Part shown: positions 35,386 through 44,260 of the stretch, one piece after another
How the letters are laid out: every line of letters begins with the position of its first letter
How positions within the stretch are numbered: position 1 is the first letter of the stretch
The notes under the pieces: model-generated
Database searches by the model: none
The model's input: the letters and a program-made list of their open reading frames with translations, nothing else
What the model was told of the DNA's origin: nothing
Position numbers and translations under genes: made by a program
Origin: CBDBES01 sp965204465
Lineage (GTDB): Bacteria > Spirochaetota > Leptospiria > Turneriellales > CBDBES01
Reading direction: 5' to 3'
Length of the DNA stretch: 64,000 nucleotides
Assembly (NCBI GenBank): GCA_965204465.1
Contig: CBDBES010000002.1
Coordinates: 434,001 to 498,000 of the forward strand

Positions 35386-35499
35386 AGTCAGAGTCCGTCA
35401 AACATATCTCAGTGATAAAAGGGTCTTGCCTTTGTGCCCTAATAGCGTTTTCACTGAGGACGTTTTGAGGGGCTCTGACTGCAGAGGTAGGGCCCTTTT
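35386..35499 (+). ncRNA. Candidate structured pseudoknot RNA, copy 2
   Basis: It has the same architecture as the element at 28920-29033. P0 is AGTCAGAGTCC (35386-35396) with 35470-35480, 11 of 11 pairs. P1 is CTCAGTGA (35408-35415) with TCACTGAG (35451-35458), 8 perfect pairs. P2 pairs 35417-35434 with 35482-35499 over 18 pairs. One T separates P1 from P2 in both copies, 11 nt separate P1 and P0 3' strands in both, and the P0 and P2 3' strands are adjacent or within one base. Shared unpaired or partly paired strings are ATAAAAGGG, TTTGTGCC and AGGTAGGGCCCTTTT. A T-run follows. The next plus-strand gene starts at 35617. Confidence 0.6.
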
Positions 35500-35616
35500 T
35501 TGTTAAACCAAAAATGGTCTTTCGATCAAAGTTTCTAAACGAATGAACTTCTGCAAGGCATGGCCCCTTTATTTTAAATATTGCCATTCTGTTTCTGGTC
35601 TGTTATATTACCTGGC

Positions 35617-35988
35617 ATGAACAGATTTCTATTCGTATTTCCCTTATTACTCATTTCCTGCGTCAGTATCGAAGTGGACTTGGTTATGGACCCCCCTCCT
35701 AAACCCAAAAAAAATCCAGAGGAAGTCGAAGTGTTCTATATTCTCCCAGACAAAGAAATAAAATTGATCGGGTCCTTGAACATTTTTTATGGAGAAGGAT
35801 ATGAACGCAAATTTGCCATACGCTCCTTAAGAAAAAAGGCTTCTTCGTTAGGTGCTGATTTCATCTTAATAGATCTTGTTAAGAAAAAAAATGTTAAATG
35901 GAGGGTTAATCAAGGTGAGCAGGGTGGTTATTCCTATTTTAATAAATCCACTAAGATAATATCTAAAATGTATCAATACCTTGAATGA
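35617..35988 (+). CDS. Small lipoprotein, unknown
   Basis: The 123-aa product has a clear lipoprotein signal (MNRFLFVFPLLLISC, lipid Cys at about residue 15). The ATG at 35617 was preferred to one at 35581 because it places the signal at the N-terminus. The mature part has a Pro/Lys/Glu linker (DPPPKPKKNPEEVEV) and a compact domain (IKLIGSLNIFYGEGYERKFA...ASSLGADFILIDLVKKK). The pattern A-x-x-L-G-A-D-x-I resembles small YbjQ/DUF4156-like outer-membrane lipoproteins, but this is weak. It overlaps purM at the 3' end (convergent). Confidence 0.6.
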   Translation: MNRFLFVFPLLLISCVSIEVDLVMDPPPKPKKNPEEVEVFYILPDKEIKLIGSLNIFYGEGYERKFAIRSLRKKASSLGADFILIDLVKKKNVKWRVNQGEQGGYSYFNKSTKIISKMYQYLE

Positions 35989-37015
35989 ATACAGCTTGAT
36001 CCTTATTCATCGAAACAGTCCTTTTTTGAATTACCCCGATCTGCCTTGCTTCTTTCATGATGGATTGAAAGACTTTAAAGTTTTTAGAGTCCATAATGAA
36101 TATCATTCCCATACCCATGTTAAATGTGTGGTAGAGCTCCTTTAATTCAATAAATTCTGCAAGCCAATCAAATATATTCTTTCTAAAACAATCTCTATTT
36201 TGTATGAACACAATAAGGTCATCTGGTAATACTCGTGAAAGATTTTCGTAAATACCACCTCCGGTTATATGCGCGATTGCCTTTACATTTACTTTGGAAA
36301 TCAAGTCAGGTATTTCTGTATATATTCTGGTGGGACAGAGTAATTGATTTTGGAGCCAATGTCTATCTTCAACAAGTTTACGGTAATAGGATATGTCTTC
36401 CTGCTTTTTTTTTTCCAATAAAAATCGGATCAAAGAAAAACCATTGCTGTGTAGTCCTGATGAAGGTAGAGCAACCAGAATATCTGTTTCTTTAATTTTT
36501 TCTTTTACAGGAAGTCTTTTCTTTCTGGAAACAAATCCAACACAAAAACCAGAAAGATCAAATTCATTTTCTTTCATGATCCCGGGATGTTCTGCAGTTT
36601 CTCCCCCTAAGAGAGCGATTTTTGCTTTAGAGCATGCATCAGAGATATTCTGCATTAAGGGGATGTACCAGTCATTGTTTAATTTACCACAAGAAATATA
36701 ATCCAGAAAAAATGCAGGAGTTGCGCCTGTACAATAAAGATCATTCACACACATTCCTATCAGGTCTTGTGCGAGTGGATCCAGGTAAGAAAATTTGCGG
36801 CATAAATCTATCTTGGTCCCTACACCATCTGTGGAAGCAACAAGATCATGATCAGAGTATTTTTTATCTGGCCTGAAAATACCAGAAAATCCACCAATAC
36901 CTTCAATGACTTTCCCGGCTACTGAATTTCGATGAGTTTTTTCAATAGAATATTTTATTTTTTGGATAAGATTTCTGGCTTTAAGGGTATCTACCCCTGA
37001 TTGTGAATAATTCAT
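35963..37015 (-). CDS. purM: Phosphoribosylformylglycinamidine cyclo-ligase (AIR synthetase)
   Basis: It closes the imidazole ring in purine synthesis using ATP. The 350 aa fit PurM: SGVDTLKARNLIQKI at the start, ASTDGVGTKIDLC, DLIGMCVNDLYCTGATPAFF, ALLGGETAEHPGIM, and the C-terminal AHITGGGIYENLSRVLPDDL. No key motif is missing. It is downstream of the RlpA-like gene after 12 bp. Confidence 0.97.
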   Translation of the reverse strand: MNYSQSGVDTLKARNLIQKIKYSIEKTHRNSVAGKVIEGIGGFSGIFRPDKKYSDHDLVASTDGVGTKIDLCRKFSYLDPLAQDLIGMCVNDLYCTGATPAFFLDYISCGKLNNDWYIPLMQNISDACSKAKIALLGGETAEHPGIMKENEFDLSGFCVGFVSRKKRLPVKEKIKETDILVALPSSGLHSNGFSLIRFLLEKKKQEDISYYRKLVEDRHWLQNQLLCPTRIYTEIPDLISKVNVKAIAHITGGGIYENLSRVLPDDLIVFIQNRDCFRKNIFDWLAEFIELKELYHTFNMGMGMIFIMDSKNFKVFQSIMKEARQIGVIQKRTVSMNKDQAVFIQGIDTF

Positions 37016-37027
37016 GGATTTGAATTT

Positions 37028-37798
37028 TCATATTTTTCCTAGATACATAGCGTCAACATCTTCTCTTCTTAGTTGTTGATAAAAATCTTTGGCATCTTGA
37101 TCCATTTCGAAACCGCCTATCCATACAAAATTCCAATCATCTTTAGCAACAACAAAAACACGATGGTTATATCTTTCTTCCATCTCGTCTCTATATCTTT
37201 CTGCATTTTGACGGACTTTAAAGGCGCCTACCTGAACAATATATCCCTTTGGATAATTATTTGTATCACCATCTCTTATATTACCGCTTTCTACTTTATC
37301 TAAAAAAGACTTTTTACCTCTTTTGAGCAGTTCTATTTCTACTTTGGCTACTCCTTTTTCTGCAAAATTCAGTTCTTTAGCCACTGCATAGCTAACATCA
37401 ATCACTCTGCCCTCTATATATGGTCCCCTATCAATAATGCGAATGATTTTCTTCTTATTGTTTTGAAGGTTTCTTATTAAAACCAAGGAACCCATTTCAT
37501 ATTTTCTGTGTATCCCTATAGCCTTGGTCATATCAAAAATTTCGCCACTTGCTGTTGGTTTACCATGCATTTCCTTACCGTACCAACTTGCATAGCCTGT
37601 TTCTCTATCTAAAATGTCTTTTTGTGTGGTTTTTTCCTTTTGATCTGCCTTTTCATCTTCTCCAAAGAAAGACTCATCCTCAAGGTCTTCGGAAAATTCC
37701 GAGTTCTCAGGATCATCCAGATCTTTGACTGTATTTTCTATAGACCGGCAATGGTTTAAAAAAAATAATATTAAAAGAAAAAGTATTGTTCTACTCAT
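37028..37798 (-). CDS. rlpA: RlpA-like septal lipoprotein with DPBB and SPOR domains
   Basis: The 256-aa lipoprotein has signal ILFLLILFFLNHC (lipid Cys at about 17), an acidic linker, and a double-psi beta-barrel (about 85-175: ETGYASWYGKEMHGKPTASG, IRIIDRGPYIEGRVIDVSYA). The SPOR domain lies at about 185-256 (GYIVQVGAFKVRQNAERYRD). RlpA enzymes are lytic transglycosylases that act on denuded septal glycan bound by SPOR. The DPBB catalytic motif D-R-G-P-Y and the Asp in VIDVS are present. It forms an operon with purM. Confidence 0.92.
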   Translation of the reverse strand: MSRTILFLLILFFLNHCRSIENTVKDLDDPENSEFSEDLEDESFFGEDEKADQKEKTTQKDILDRETGYASWYGKEMHGKPTASGEIFDMTKAIGIHRKYEMGSLVLIRNLQNNKKKIIRIIDRGPYIEGRVIDVSYAVAKELNFAEKGVAKVEIELLKRGKKSFLDKVESGNIRDGDTNNYPKGYIVQVGAFKVRQNAERYRDEMEERYNHRVFVVAKDDWNFVWIGGFEMDQDAKDFYQQLRREDVDAMYLGKI

Positions 37799-37842
37799 AA
37801 ACTTAATTTCGGTAGTAATAGAGTATATTTTAACTTATTTTT

Positions 37843-37869
37843 TTGTCAAGCATATTTTATTTCTATAAT
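37843..37869 (+). promoter_or_regulatory. Putative promoter of rpsU-capA
   Basis: A TTGTCA hexamer at 37843-37848 and a perfect TATAAT at 37864-37869 are 15 bp apart (16 if the -35 is read one base earlier). They lie about 60 bp before the rpsU start. Spacing is slightly short for a housekeeping promoter, so confidence is limited. Confidence 0.35.
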
Positions 37870-37927
37870 ACAAGATATAAAAATACTTGTCAGTCGATTT
37901 AAATTATATTTTATGGTGTAAAAGAAT

Positions 37928-38164
37928 ATGACTGATAAAAATATAGATGTTCAAAATCACTTCTCCAATGGTATAAAGGTCAGAGAAAATGAACCCACGG
38001 AGATATTTTTGAAAAGATTTAAAAGAGAAGTTATAAATTCAGGTATCTTAACGGAACTTAAAAAAAGAGAATTTTTTGAGAAACCAAGCGTAGCCCGGAA
38101 AAAGGCTAAAGAAACTGCCATTCGTAAAAAATCGCGTAAAAAGTTTTTATTCAACGATGAGTAA
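37928..38164 (+). CDS. rpsU: 30S ribosomal protein S21
   Basis: The 78-aa protein contains the whole S21 core: GIKVRENEPTEIFLKRFKRE, then VINSGILTELKKREFFEKPS and a basic R-K-K tail. Residues 1-14 (MTDKNIDVQNHFSN) extend beyond the usual N-terminus. S21 sits at the mRNA exit region of the 30S platform and helps initiation. The capA start overlaps its stop (TAATG), an unusual partner for a ribosomal protein gene. Confidence 0.92.
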   Translation: MTDKNIDVQNHFSNGIKVRENEPTEIFLKRFKREVINSGILTELKKREFFEKPSVARKKAKETAIRKKSRKKFLFNDE

Positions 38165-39207
38165 TGAATCGTATTTTAGTGATCATTGCCTGCGGACTTT
38201 TTTTATTTTCTTTTATAGTACGATCTGTTTTTCCTGCTCCTGAATACAGTATTTCCATTCATTCTGTAGGGGATATTGTTCCTGGGACTAATTTTAGAAG
38301 AAATGCTCTTCCTCCTGGTAATGGGGATATTTTATTCAAGAAAATATTACCATATCTTAAAGGGGCGGATCTTTTATTTGGGAACTTTGAAAGCGCCATG
38401 ACCACCTATCAGCACAGCCGAAAAAATACAAACAGAAGGATGGTCTTTGCCTTTAGAACTCCCCCTAAATATGCAAGTACTTTAAAGAGAGCCGGATTCG
38501 ACGTGTTGAGCATTGCAAATAATCATTCCTTTGACTTCTACAAGAAAGGATTTACAGATACCGCAAAATATCTGAGAAAAGCGGGTATTGTACCCGTAGG
38601 GGGTAAAGGAGATATTCAATATATAAGCAGAAAGGGAATAAAAATTGCGTTCATTGCATTTGGATATACGAGTCAATTTAATTCTGTGAATTCGATGGCT
38701 CATGCTGCATCTCTGGTAAAACGCGCGGTGCAAAAGGCAGATATTATAGTCGTATCCATGCATGCTGGTGCAGAAGGAAGTAAAGCCATACATACTCGAA
38801 ATAAAAGCGAAATTTTTTATGGTGAAAACAGAGGGAATCTGGTGAAATTTTCTCATTTAATGATCCAAAAAGGAGCAGATCTAATACTAGGACATGGCCC
38901 ACATGTACCCAGAGCATTGGAAATATACAGAGGTAGATTGATAGCATATTCATTAGGCAATTTTGTTGGGTATAAAGTATTTAGTTTAAAAGGGCCAAAA
39001 GGACTTTCCTATATTTTACGAACGGAACTAAAATCAAATGGTGAATTCTATTCGGGCAAATTGATCCCTGCTTATTTGAATTCTAATGGTATCCCATTGT
39101 ATGACCATAAAAAAAGATCCATTAGATTGATCCAAAAATTAAGCAGATCTGATTTTCCCAAGAGTAAATTAATAATACATGATGATGGATATATTACAAG
39201 GCAGTGA
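38164..39207 (+). CDS. CapA-type metallophosphatase-fold protein (PGA_cap family)
   Basis: The 347-aa exported protein has a signal or anchor (VIIACGLFLFSFIVRSVFP). A CapA/PGA_cap domain follows: SIHSVGDIVPGTNF, LFGNFESAMT, VLSIANNHSFDFYKKG, VVSMHAGAEG and LILGHGPHVPRALEIYRGRL. These D/N/H clusters are the metal-binding motifs of the family, named for poly-gamma-glutamate capsule export in Bacillus. No capB/capC genes are nearby, so an actual PGA role is not supported. It is translationally coupled to rpsU. Confidence 0.88.
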   Translation: MNRILVIIACGLFLFSFIVRSVFPAPEYSISIHSVGDIVPGTNFRRNALPPGNGDILFKKILPYLKGADLLFGNFESAMTTYQHSRKNTNRRMVFAFRTPPKYASTLKRAGFDVLSIANNHSFDFYKKGFTDTAKYLRKAGIVPVGGKGDIQYISRKGIKIAFIAFGYTSQFNSVNSMAHAASLVKRAVQKADIIVVSMHAGAEGSKAIHTRNKSEIFYGENRGNLVKFSHLMIQKGADLILGHGPHVPRALEIYRGRLIAYSLGNFVGYKVFSLKGPKGLSYILRTELKSNGEFYSGKLIPAYLNSNGIPLYDHKKRSIRLIQKLSRSDFPKSKLIIHDDGYITRQ

Positions 39208-39349
39208 TACTTTTCATCCATTTATGTATTTCAAAGTTCCCTGATTTATTTTTAAAAAAGAAGTTTGGTATTTGTTGGTTATTAAGGATAACAGTCTCCA
39301 CTTATAGAAACTGGAGTGTGCTAATATCTAATAGAAAAAAATGATTCAC

Positions 39350-40396
39350 TCATAAGGCAGCTGGTGAAGGGGGCTTCTTTTTTATAATGCTATAACCTTT
39401 TTCTCTAAATACATGGCTATTTTCCATAAGGATAGCTACACTTACATGCCCTTTATAGAGTAACCAATCCTTAAATAGTTTAACAGACATAATATTATAA
39501 TGAAAGCCTTTGTTTGTGGAATGATGAGAATCCTCAGGCCAGGTGTATATATGATTTGATTGTGAGAAGGTGCGTATTATAACTGAAAGCTCATCAGTAG
39601 GAATGGCAATCCAGTTGGATCTGAATTGCTTGGAATAACCATGTATATCATATCCTTTCTTCTTAAAAGAGTATTTTAAATACTCTTCTGCATTAGAAAA
39701 ATAGATGACTCTTAAAGGCACTTGCATTTTTTTTGCGGCTTTTGCAATGCCTGAAACAGTTACTTTTCCAGCGATATCGCCTTTCAGAGACCGTATCCTA
39801 CCCCTAAGAGCCAATTTTCGAAGATGATCATAATCTTGCTGATCCTTTAGCCAAATTGTATAATTTCTTTTTAGAGCGAGTCTTTTCATGAGTCTGGCTC
39901 TTTGCTGAAAATAGTTTCTGGCAATTTCCATTTTACTGGAAATAAATGGATAATCTATCTCGTCCCCATACTCTTCTTTAAGAATTCTTTTCGCTCTTTT
40001 ACTATTCTTCTTTAACCATAATTCATCAAACTCCTCAGGGTTTAGTGCGTTTTTTAAAAATGCTATATGGATTTTATTTACAGCCACCACAATACGAGTA
40101 AAATCCATCAGCCAAACCCAATCAGACTTTGCCCAAGCTGAAAAAGTTAGATTTTGAATGGATCCGACCCCAAAATACCCCCCTCTAAGGTCTTTAATAT
40201 GTTTTAAAAAAAGATCATATCTGTCTTCATTTGAAACGGTCGTATCGCCAATATCCCATATTGTGGGTTTAAGTTTTTCCTCCGTACTAGAATGAAATAT
40301 TCTTTTACTGACCTTTTTGCTATATGTATAGGACTGCTCATACCAATTGCATTTTGTTAGAAGAAATAAACTAACGCATAATAATAGATTTATCAT
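39350..40396 (-). CDS. LIC10091-family lipoprotein
   Basis: The 348-aa product starts with a lipoprotein signal (LLLCVSLFLLTKC). It continues with YFGVGSIQNLTFSAWAKSDW, VWLMDFTRIVVAVNKIH, WLKDQQDYDHLRKLALRGRI, VPLRVIYFSNAEEYLKYSFK and DELSVIIRTF. The G-G/V-G-S, D-F, S-N-A-E and R-T blocks match what I recall of the Leptospira LIC10091 family, whose fold is methyltransferase-like but whose function is unknown. It is 24 bp downstream of the glycosyltransferase gene, probably in one operon. Confidence 0.72.
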   Translation of the reverse strand: MINLLLCVSLFLLTKCNWYEQSYTYSKKVSKRIFHSSTEEKLKPTIWDIGDTTVSNEDRYDLFLKHIKDLRGGYFGVGSIQNLTFSAWAKSDWVWLMDFTRIVVAVNKIHIAFLKNALNPEEFDELWLKKNSKRAKRILKEEYGDEIDYPFISSKMEIARNYFQQRARLMKRLALKRNYTIWLKDQQDYDHLRKLALRGRIRSLKGDIAGKVTVSGIAKAAKKMQVPLRVIYFSNAEEYLKYSFKKKGYDIHGYSKQFRSNWIAIPTDELSVIIRTFSQSNHIYTWPEDSHHSTNKGFHYNIMSVKLFKDWLLYKGHVSVAILMENSHVFREKGYSIIKKKPPSPAAL

Positions 40397-40420
40397 GAAC
40401 AGAGAATTATCATTTTATTT

Positions 40421-41509
40421 TCATTTTAATGTTTTCCAGGTAAAATTCACATTGATAAGATAATTCCATAATGTGGCCAATAAAATACCCCAGAAATTAC
40501 TTATGTAAATACTTAAATAGAGTTTAGACGTTAAATAAAGGGCTGTTGAGTAATTGATCAAAGCTCCTATTAGACAGATCATATTGAACTTTAATAGGCC
40601 AATTACAATAGATTTAGCACCCCCTCTGATTTTATTTTCTTTGAATGTCCAGTAGTTATTTATATAGAAATTAGATATGATACTTAACTCAATTGCAATG
40701 ATCAAAGATACTTGATCCGAAAATAGCATTTTTTCTTTGTAGAACCATAGTCCAGCTTGATTTACCAGAACACCGCTTAAACCTACAATGGAGTATTTTA
40801 TGAATTCTAAAGGAATGAATTTTCCTATACTCAAATCATAGATGGCTCTTAAATAATTATATACTACACTTGCAGAAAGTTTGCTTTCTCCATGTTGCCT
40901 GGGTCGGAAAGTATAGCCTATTTCAGAGATTTTATACCCTTTCGAATGGGCTAAAAACTCTAATAGTATTTTGAACCCTCTTGGTTTAATTCTAAGGGCC
41001 AGATCATTAAATACATTTCTGCGTATACCAAAATAGCCACTCAGTGGGTCTGAAACCTGTATAGGAAGCAGTATAGTGGCCATTTTAGAAGCAATCCAGG
41101 ATAATAACTTACGCCAGGCAGCCCATTGTTCTATTTTACCCCCATGTGATTTTCTGCTTGCTACTATGATGTCACTTCCATCTTCAAATGCCTTTATGAA
41201 ATCAGGTAGTATCTTTTCATCATGCTGCATATCCGCATCCATTACCAGAAAATAATCACCTTTTGCGGCAGAGAAACCAGAAATAATGGCAGAAGAAAGT
41301 CCAAAAGAATTGAATCTGCGGATGCCTCTCACCCACGTCTTTTTAGAAGCAATGTCCTGTACCACTTCGTAAGTCTTGTCTGGTGAATTATCATCCACAA
41401 TAATGATCTCAAAAATATTTCTTGGGAGCACTTTTTCTATTCTTTTAATGAGAAAGGGTATATTTTCTCTTTCATTATAAGTGGGGATAATGACTGATAG
41501 TCTTACCAT
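40421..41509 (-). CDS. Polyprenol-phosphate glycosyltransferase (GT2) fused to GtrA-like domain
   Basis: Residues ~1-230 are a GT2 enzyme of the dolichol-phosphate mannose synthase type: SVIIPTYNERENIPFLIKRI, VDDNSPDKTYEV, VMDADMQHDEKILPDF (D-x-D-x-Q), and SGYFGIRRNVFNDL. Residues ~235-362 form a GtrA-like four-helix membrane domain (YSIVGLSGVLVNQAGLWFYK, SNFYINNYWTFKEN). The enzyme would charge undecaprenyl phosphate with a sugar, and the GtrA part may help flip it. The fusion occurs in several phyla. Confidence 0.92.
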   Translation of the reverse strand: MVRLSVIIPTYNERENIPFLIKRIEKVLPRNIFEIIIVDDNSPDKTYEVVQDIASKKTWVRGIRRFNSFGLSSAIISGFSAAKGDYFLVMDADMQHDEKILPDFIKAFEDGSDIIVASRKSHGGKIEQWAAWRKLLSWIASKMATILLPIQVSDPLSGYFGIRRNVFNDLALRIKPRGFKILLEFLAHSKGYKISEIGYTFRPRQHGESKLSASVVYNYLRAIYDLSIGKFIPLEFIKYSIVGLSGVLVNQAGLWFYKEKMLFSDQVSLIIAIELSIISNFYINNYWTFKENKIRGGAKSIVIGLLKFNMICLIGALINYSTALYLTSKLYLSIYISNFWGILLATLWNYLINVNFTWKTLK

Positions 41510-41811
41510 AGATCAAAGGACTAAAATAGATTAAAACTCTGTCTTGAAAGTATTTTTATTCATTATTTCTTAATTAAAAGTAGCATTATAGAAACTATTT
41601 ATAATTTACGAGAAGCCAAAAGTTAGAATCTTGATATGTCTGCTGTGTAAAGGCTTTCATTCATTTTTAAAGGCAGAATATTTTAACGGATCATACCTGC
41701 AATATAGGATGTGTTACTTTATTTCCAAGAGATAAAAAAAGTAGAATGAATATTTTTTTTTCTTTATCGTACAACCCGTTCCAAGACACTGGTAGACATT
41801 GGTATAAAAAT
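41510..41811. other. Spacer upstream of dnaN
   Basis: About 300 bp separate the divergent GT2 gene and dnaN. I looked for DnaA boxes (TTATNCACA) on both strands and for AT-rich repeats typical of an origin, and found none convincing. dnaA is not adjacent. Confidence 0.4.
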
Positions 41812-42981
41812 ATGATATGCTTTTCTACTAATAAAAATATATTGGAAAAAGCAATGAGTCGTTTTGAGGATATCATTCCTGTCAGGAATAATCAAACTCT
41901 TCTTTCTAATGTACTTCTTTCTGTGGATGAAGATAAGCTAAATATAACTGCCTCTGATATGGAGAATACGGTATGCATAGGTATACCCGTTTCGAATGTA
42001 GAAAAAGGCGAATTGATCTTAAACGCAAGAAAACTAAATGAAATTTCAAAACAAATCAATGCAGAAGAAATTACTTTAACAGTCCAAACAGAAGAGGGTG
42101 AAGAAAAAGAAGAAAAGCATGATGATGAAGCTGGAAAAGTATATAGAGTTACCTTAGAAGGAAGTGGTGAACATTCTGCCAGATATAAAATGAATGGTAG
42201 TCACAAATCCCAATTTCCAGGTTTAAATAGAATCCCAGATGAAAATCTTTTTACTATCCCAAGCGATATTTTATCCGAAATGATCCTTAAAACAGAGTAT
42301 TCCATATCTCAAGAAGATAACCGCTATATATACAATGGAATCTGTTTTAAGGCTAATGAAGATCAATTAAGCCTTATCGGTACAGATGGAAGGAGATTGG
42401 CAGCTATAAGTAGAAAAGTGGGAACAAATATTAAATTCGCTCAGGATGAAACGGAAGATATTGTAGTACATAAAAAGGCGATCAATGGATTAAAGCGTAT
42501 TCTAGATATGGATACAGAGGTTCAATTGGGAGTTGAACAAAGAGATATTTTTTTCAAGGTGGGAGATTCTGAATTATCCAGCCGACTATTAGAAGGAAAA
42601 TTTCCTGATTATAAAAAAGTTATTCCAGAAGACACTGAAATGCAGTTTGATCTAGACAAGGAAAGTCTTTTAGGTGCCTTAAGACAGGTGATGGTAATGA
42701 CAGAGAAGCCTTCTTTTCAGATAAAAATGTTAATCCAAAGAGGAGAGCTTAGTTTCAGCTCAAATACACCTGATGTTGGTCAGGCAGACATTAAACTTCC
42801 CTTAAATTATGAAGGGGATTCCATGCAAATATGCTTTAATGCATCTTATCTAATGGATATATTAAGATGCATAAAATCTCCAAATCTACAGATAAAGATT
42901 AAAAATGAAAATAAACCGATCATCACTTATGAGCCTGAAGATAAAGATTTTATCGCATTGATCATGCCGATGAAAGCGTAA
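41812..42981 (+). CDS. dnaN: DNA polymerase III beta subunit (sliding clamp)
   Basis: The clamp tethers polymerase III to DNA. From the ATG at 41812 the product is 389 aa and begins ICFSTNKNILEKAMSRFEDI, matching the family; an earlier ATG at 41746 would add 22 unrelated residues. Diagnostic stretches are NQTLLSNVLLSV, GTDGRRLAAISRK, LLEGKFPDYKKVIP and the C-terminal DFIALIMPMKA (family M-P-M/V-R). Domain I contains an acidic insert (EEGEEKEEKHDDEAGK, near 110). recF follows after 31 bp. Confidence 0.95.
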   Translation: MICFSTNKNILEKAMSRFEDIIPVRNNQTLLSNVLLSVDEDKLNITASDMENTVCIGIPVSNVEKGELILNARKLNEISKQINAEEITLTVQTEEGEEKEEKHDDEAGKVYRVTLEGSGEHSARYKMNGSHKSQFPGLNRIPDENLFTIPSDILSEMILKTEYSISQEDNRYIYNGICFKANEDQLSLIGTDGRRLAAISRKVGTNIKFAQDETEDIVVHKKAINGLKRILDMDTEVQLGVEQRDIFFKVGDSELSSRLLEGKFPDYKKVIPEDTEMQFDLDKESLLGALRQVMVMTEKPSFQIKMLIQRGELSFSSNTPDVGQADIKLPLNYEGDSMQICFNASYLMDILRCIKSPNLQIKIKNENKPIITYEPEDKDFIALIMPMKA

Positions 42982-43012
42982 TTATTTCTTTACATATTAT
43001 ACAACGCAGGCG

Positions 43013-44176
43013 ATGGATTTTTTTCCTATCCAGCTAACCAAACTCAAATTAAACCAATTCCGCAATCATGAAAAATTAGACTTGGATATAGATGCTCAAT
43101 TAGTTTTTTTCACTGGAAAAAATGGAGTTGGTAAGACTAGTATTTTAGAAGCTATTTCTTTAGCCAATATTCTAAAATCTTTTAGAACTAATTCAGAAAA
43201 GGATATTATCTCTTGGGATCATGATTTTTATACAATTGATCTGGAATACTTGAACAAGGCTGGGAAAAATCAATTGCATATTGGCTATGGAGGTTCTTCT
43301 GGTTCTCATTCAAGAAGTTTATTCTTTAATAAAGAAAAAATAGAAAAAGCCGCCGACTTTATAGGTAAGTTCCAAACAGTTATTTTTTCTCCTGATGATA
43401 TTTCTATTATAAATACAACTCCACAGGCCAGAAGAAATTTTGTGGATATGGTGATCTCGTCTCTGGATCGTCAGTATTTAAAGCATCTACAAAGATACCG
43501 CAGGATATTGAATATGAGATCGCAAATGTTTAAAAAGAGTTATCCTTCTAATTATGATCAAACATATTTCTCTAGTATAAACCGCCAAATAACAAATTCG
43601 GGGGCCAATATACAAAAAAAGAGAGTGGAATTCATAGAAAAATTTCAAATTCTCTTCTATAAATATGTTGCTGAAATATCCGCCCAAAAAGATAATTGGA
43701 TATTGAAATATGATCCCTCTATTAAAAATGGGAATGAAGCAGAAGTATATTTTGAAAATCTGCAAGACTCAACTCCCCAAGATATAAGAGATAAGCATAC
43801 AAATAAAGGAATACATAGAGATCGTATTCGCATTTGCTTATCAAATGATAAGGATATGGATTTAAAGCAGACTGCTTCCCAAGGGCAAAAGCGTACTGTT
43901 GTACTGGCTTTAAAAATGGCCCAATTTGATTATGTTAAATCCATGACCAACGAAACTCCCGTAATCTTAATTGATGATGTTCTAAATGAAATTGATGTCA
44001 CCAGAAGAGCAAGATTCATTAGTTTCTTAAATAAAATAGGCCAGGCCTTCGTTACTACTACGGATTTATTTGGATTAGAAAATTTTATCAACCAGAAAAA
44101 AAAAGAAATGAATCTAAAAATATTTCAATTGGTATTTAAAGAAAACAAAACTATTCTGGAAGAAATTTCCATATAG
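43013..44176 (+). CDS. recF: DNA replication and repair protein RecF
   Basis: RecF is an ABC-type ATPase that loads RecA at gaps. The 387-aa protein has Walker A FTGKNGVGKTSILEAI (near 33), the family segment LKSFRTNSEKDIIS, the signature TASQGQKRTVVLALKMAQ, and Walker B PVILIDDVLNEID. These motifs are intact. gyrB, which often follows, is absent; the transcript probably ends at the hairpin at 44230-44260. Confidence 0.95.
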   Translation: MDFFPIQLTKLKLNQFRNHEKLDLDIDAQLVFFTGKNGVGKTSILEAISLANILKSFRTNSEKDIISWDHDFYTIDLEYLNKAGKNQLHIGYGGSSGSHSRSLFFNKEKIEKAADFIGKFQTVIFSPDDISIINTTPQARRNFVDMVISSLDRQYLKHLQRYRRILNMRSQMFKKSYPSNYDQTYFSSINRQITNSGANIQKKRVEFIEKFQILFYKYVAEISAQKDNWILKYDPSIKNGNEAEVYFENLQDSTPQDIRDKHTNKGIHRDRIRICLSNDKDMDLKQTASQGQKRTVVLALKMAQFDYVKSMTNETPVILIDDVLNEIDVTRRARFISFLNKIGQAFVTTTDLFGLENFINQKKKEMNLKIFQLVFKENKTILEEISI

Positions 44177-44229
44177 CATAGAACATTGAAATTAATATTC
44201 ATTCAGCATATAATAATTCAAAATAAACC

Positions 44230-44260
44230 GGGAGAGTCTTTGCCAGACTTCCTCCTTTTT
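44230..44260 (+). terminator. Putative intrinsic terminator after recF
   Basis: GGGAGAGTCT and AGACTTCCTCC form a GC-containing stem (with a small bulge) around TTGCC, followed by TTTTT. It lies about 50 bp after the recF stop. Confidence 0.6.

Noticed and set aside
35372..35587. A 71-codon minus-strand frame covering the structured RNA element copy 2
   Set aside because: It runs antisense through the conserved helices, has no ribosome-binding site or domain, and the base-pair constraints explain its openness better than coding does.
39290..39325. Short CTCCA/TGGAG hairpin between capA and the LIC10091-type gene
   Set aside because: Only five pairs with no following T-run; too weak to call a terminator.
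41510..41811. Replication origin upstream of dnaN
   Set aside because: No DnaA boxes or unwinding-type repeats; the closest string, TTATCGTACA at about 41765, does not fit the consensus.
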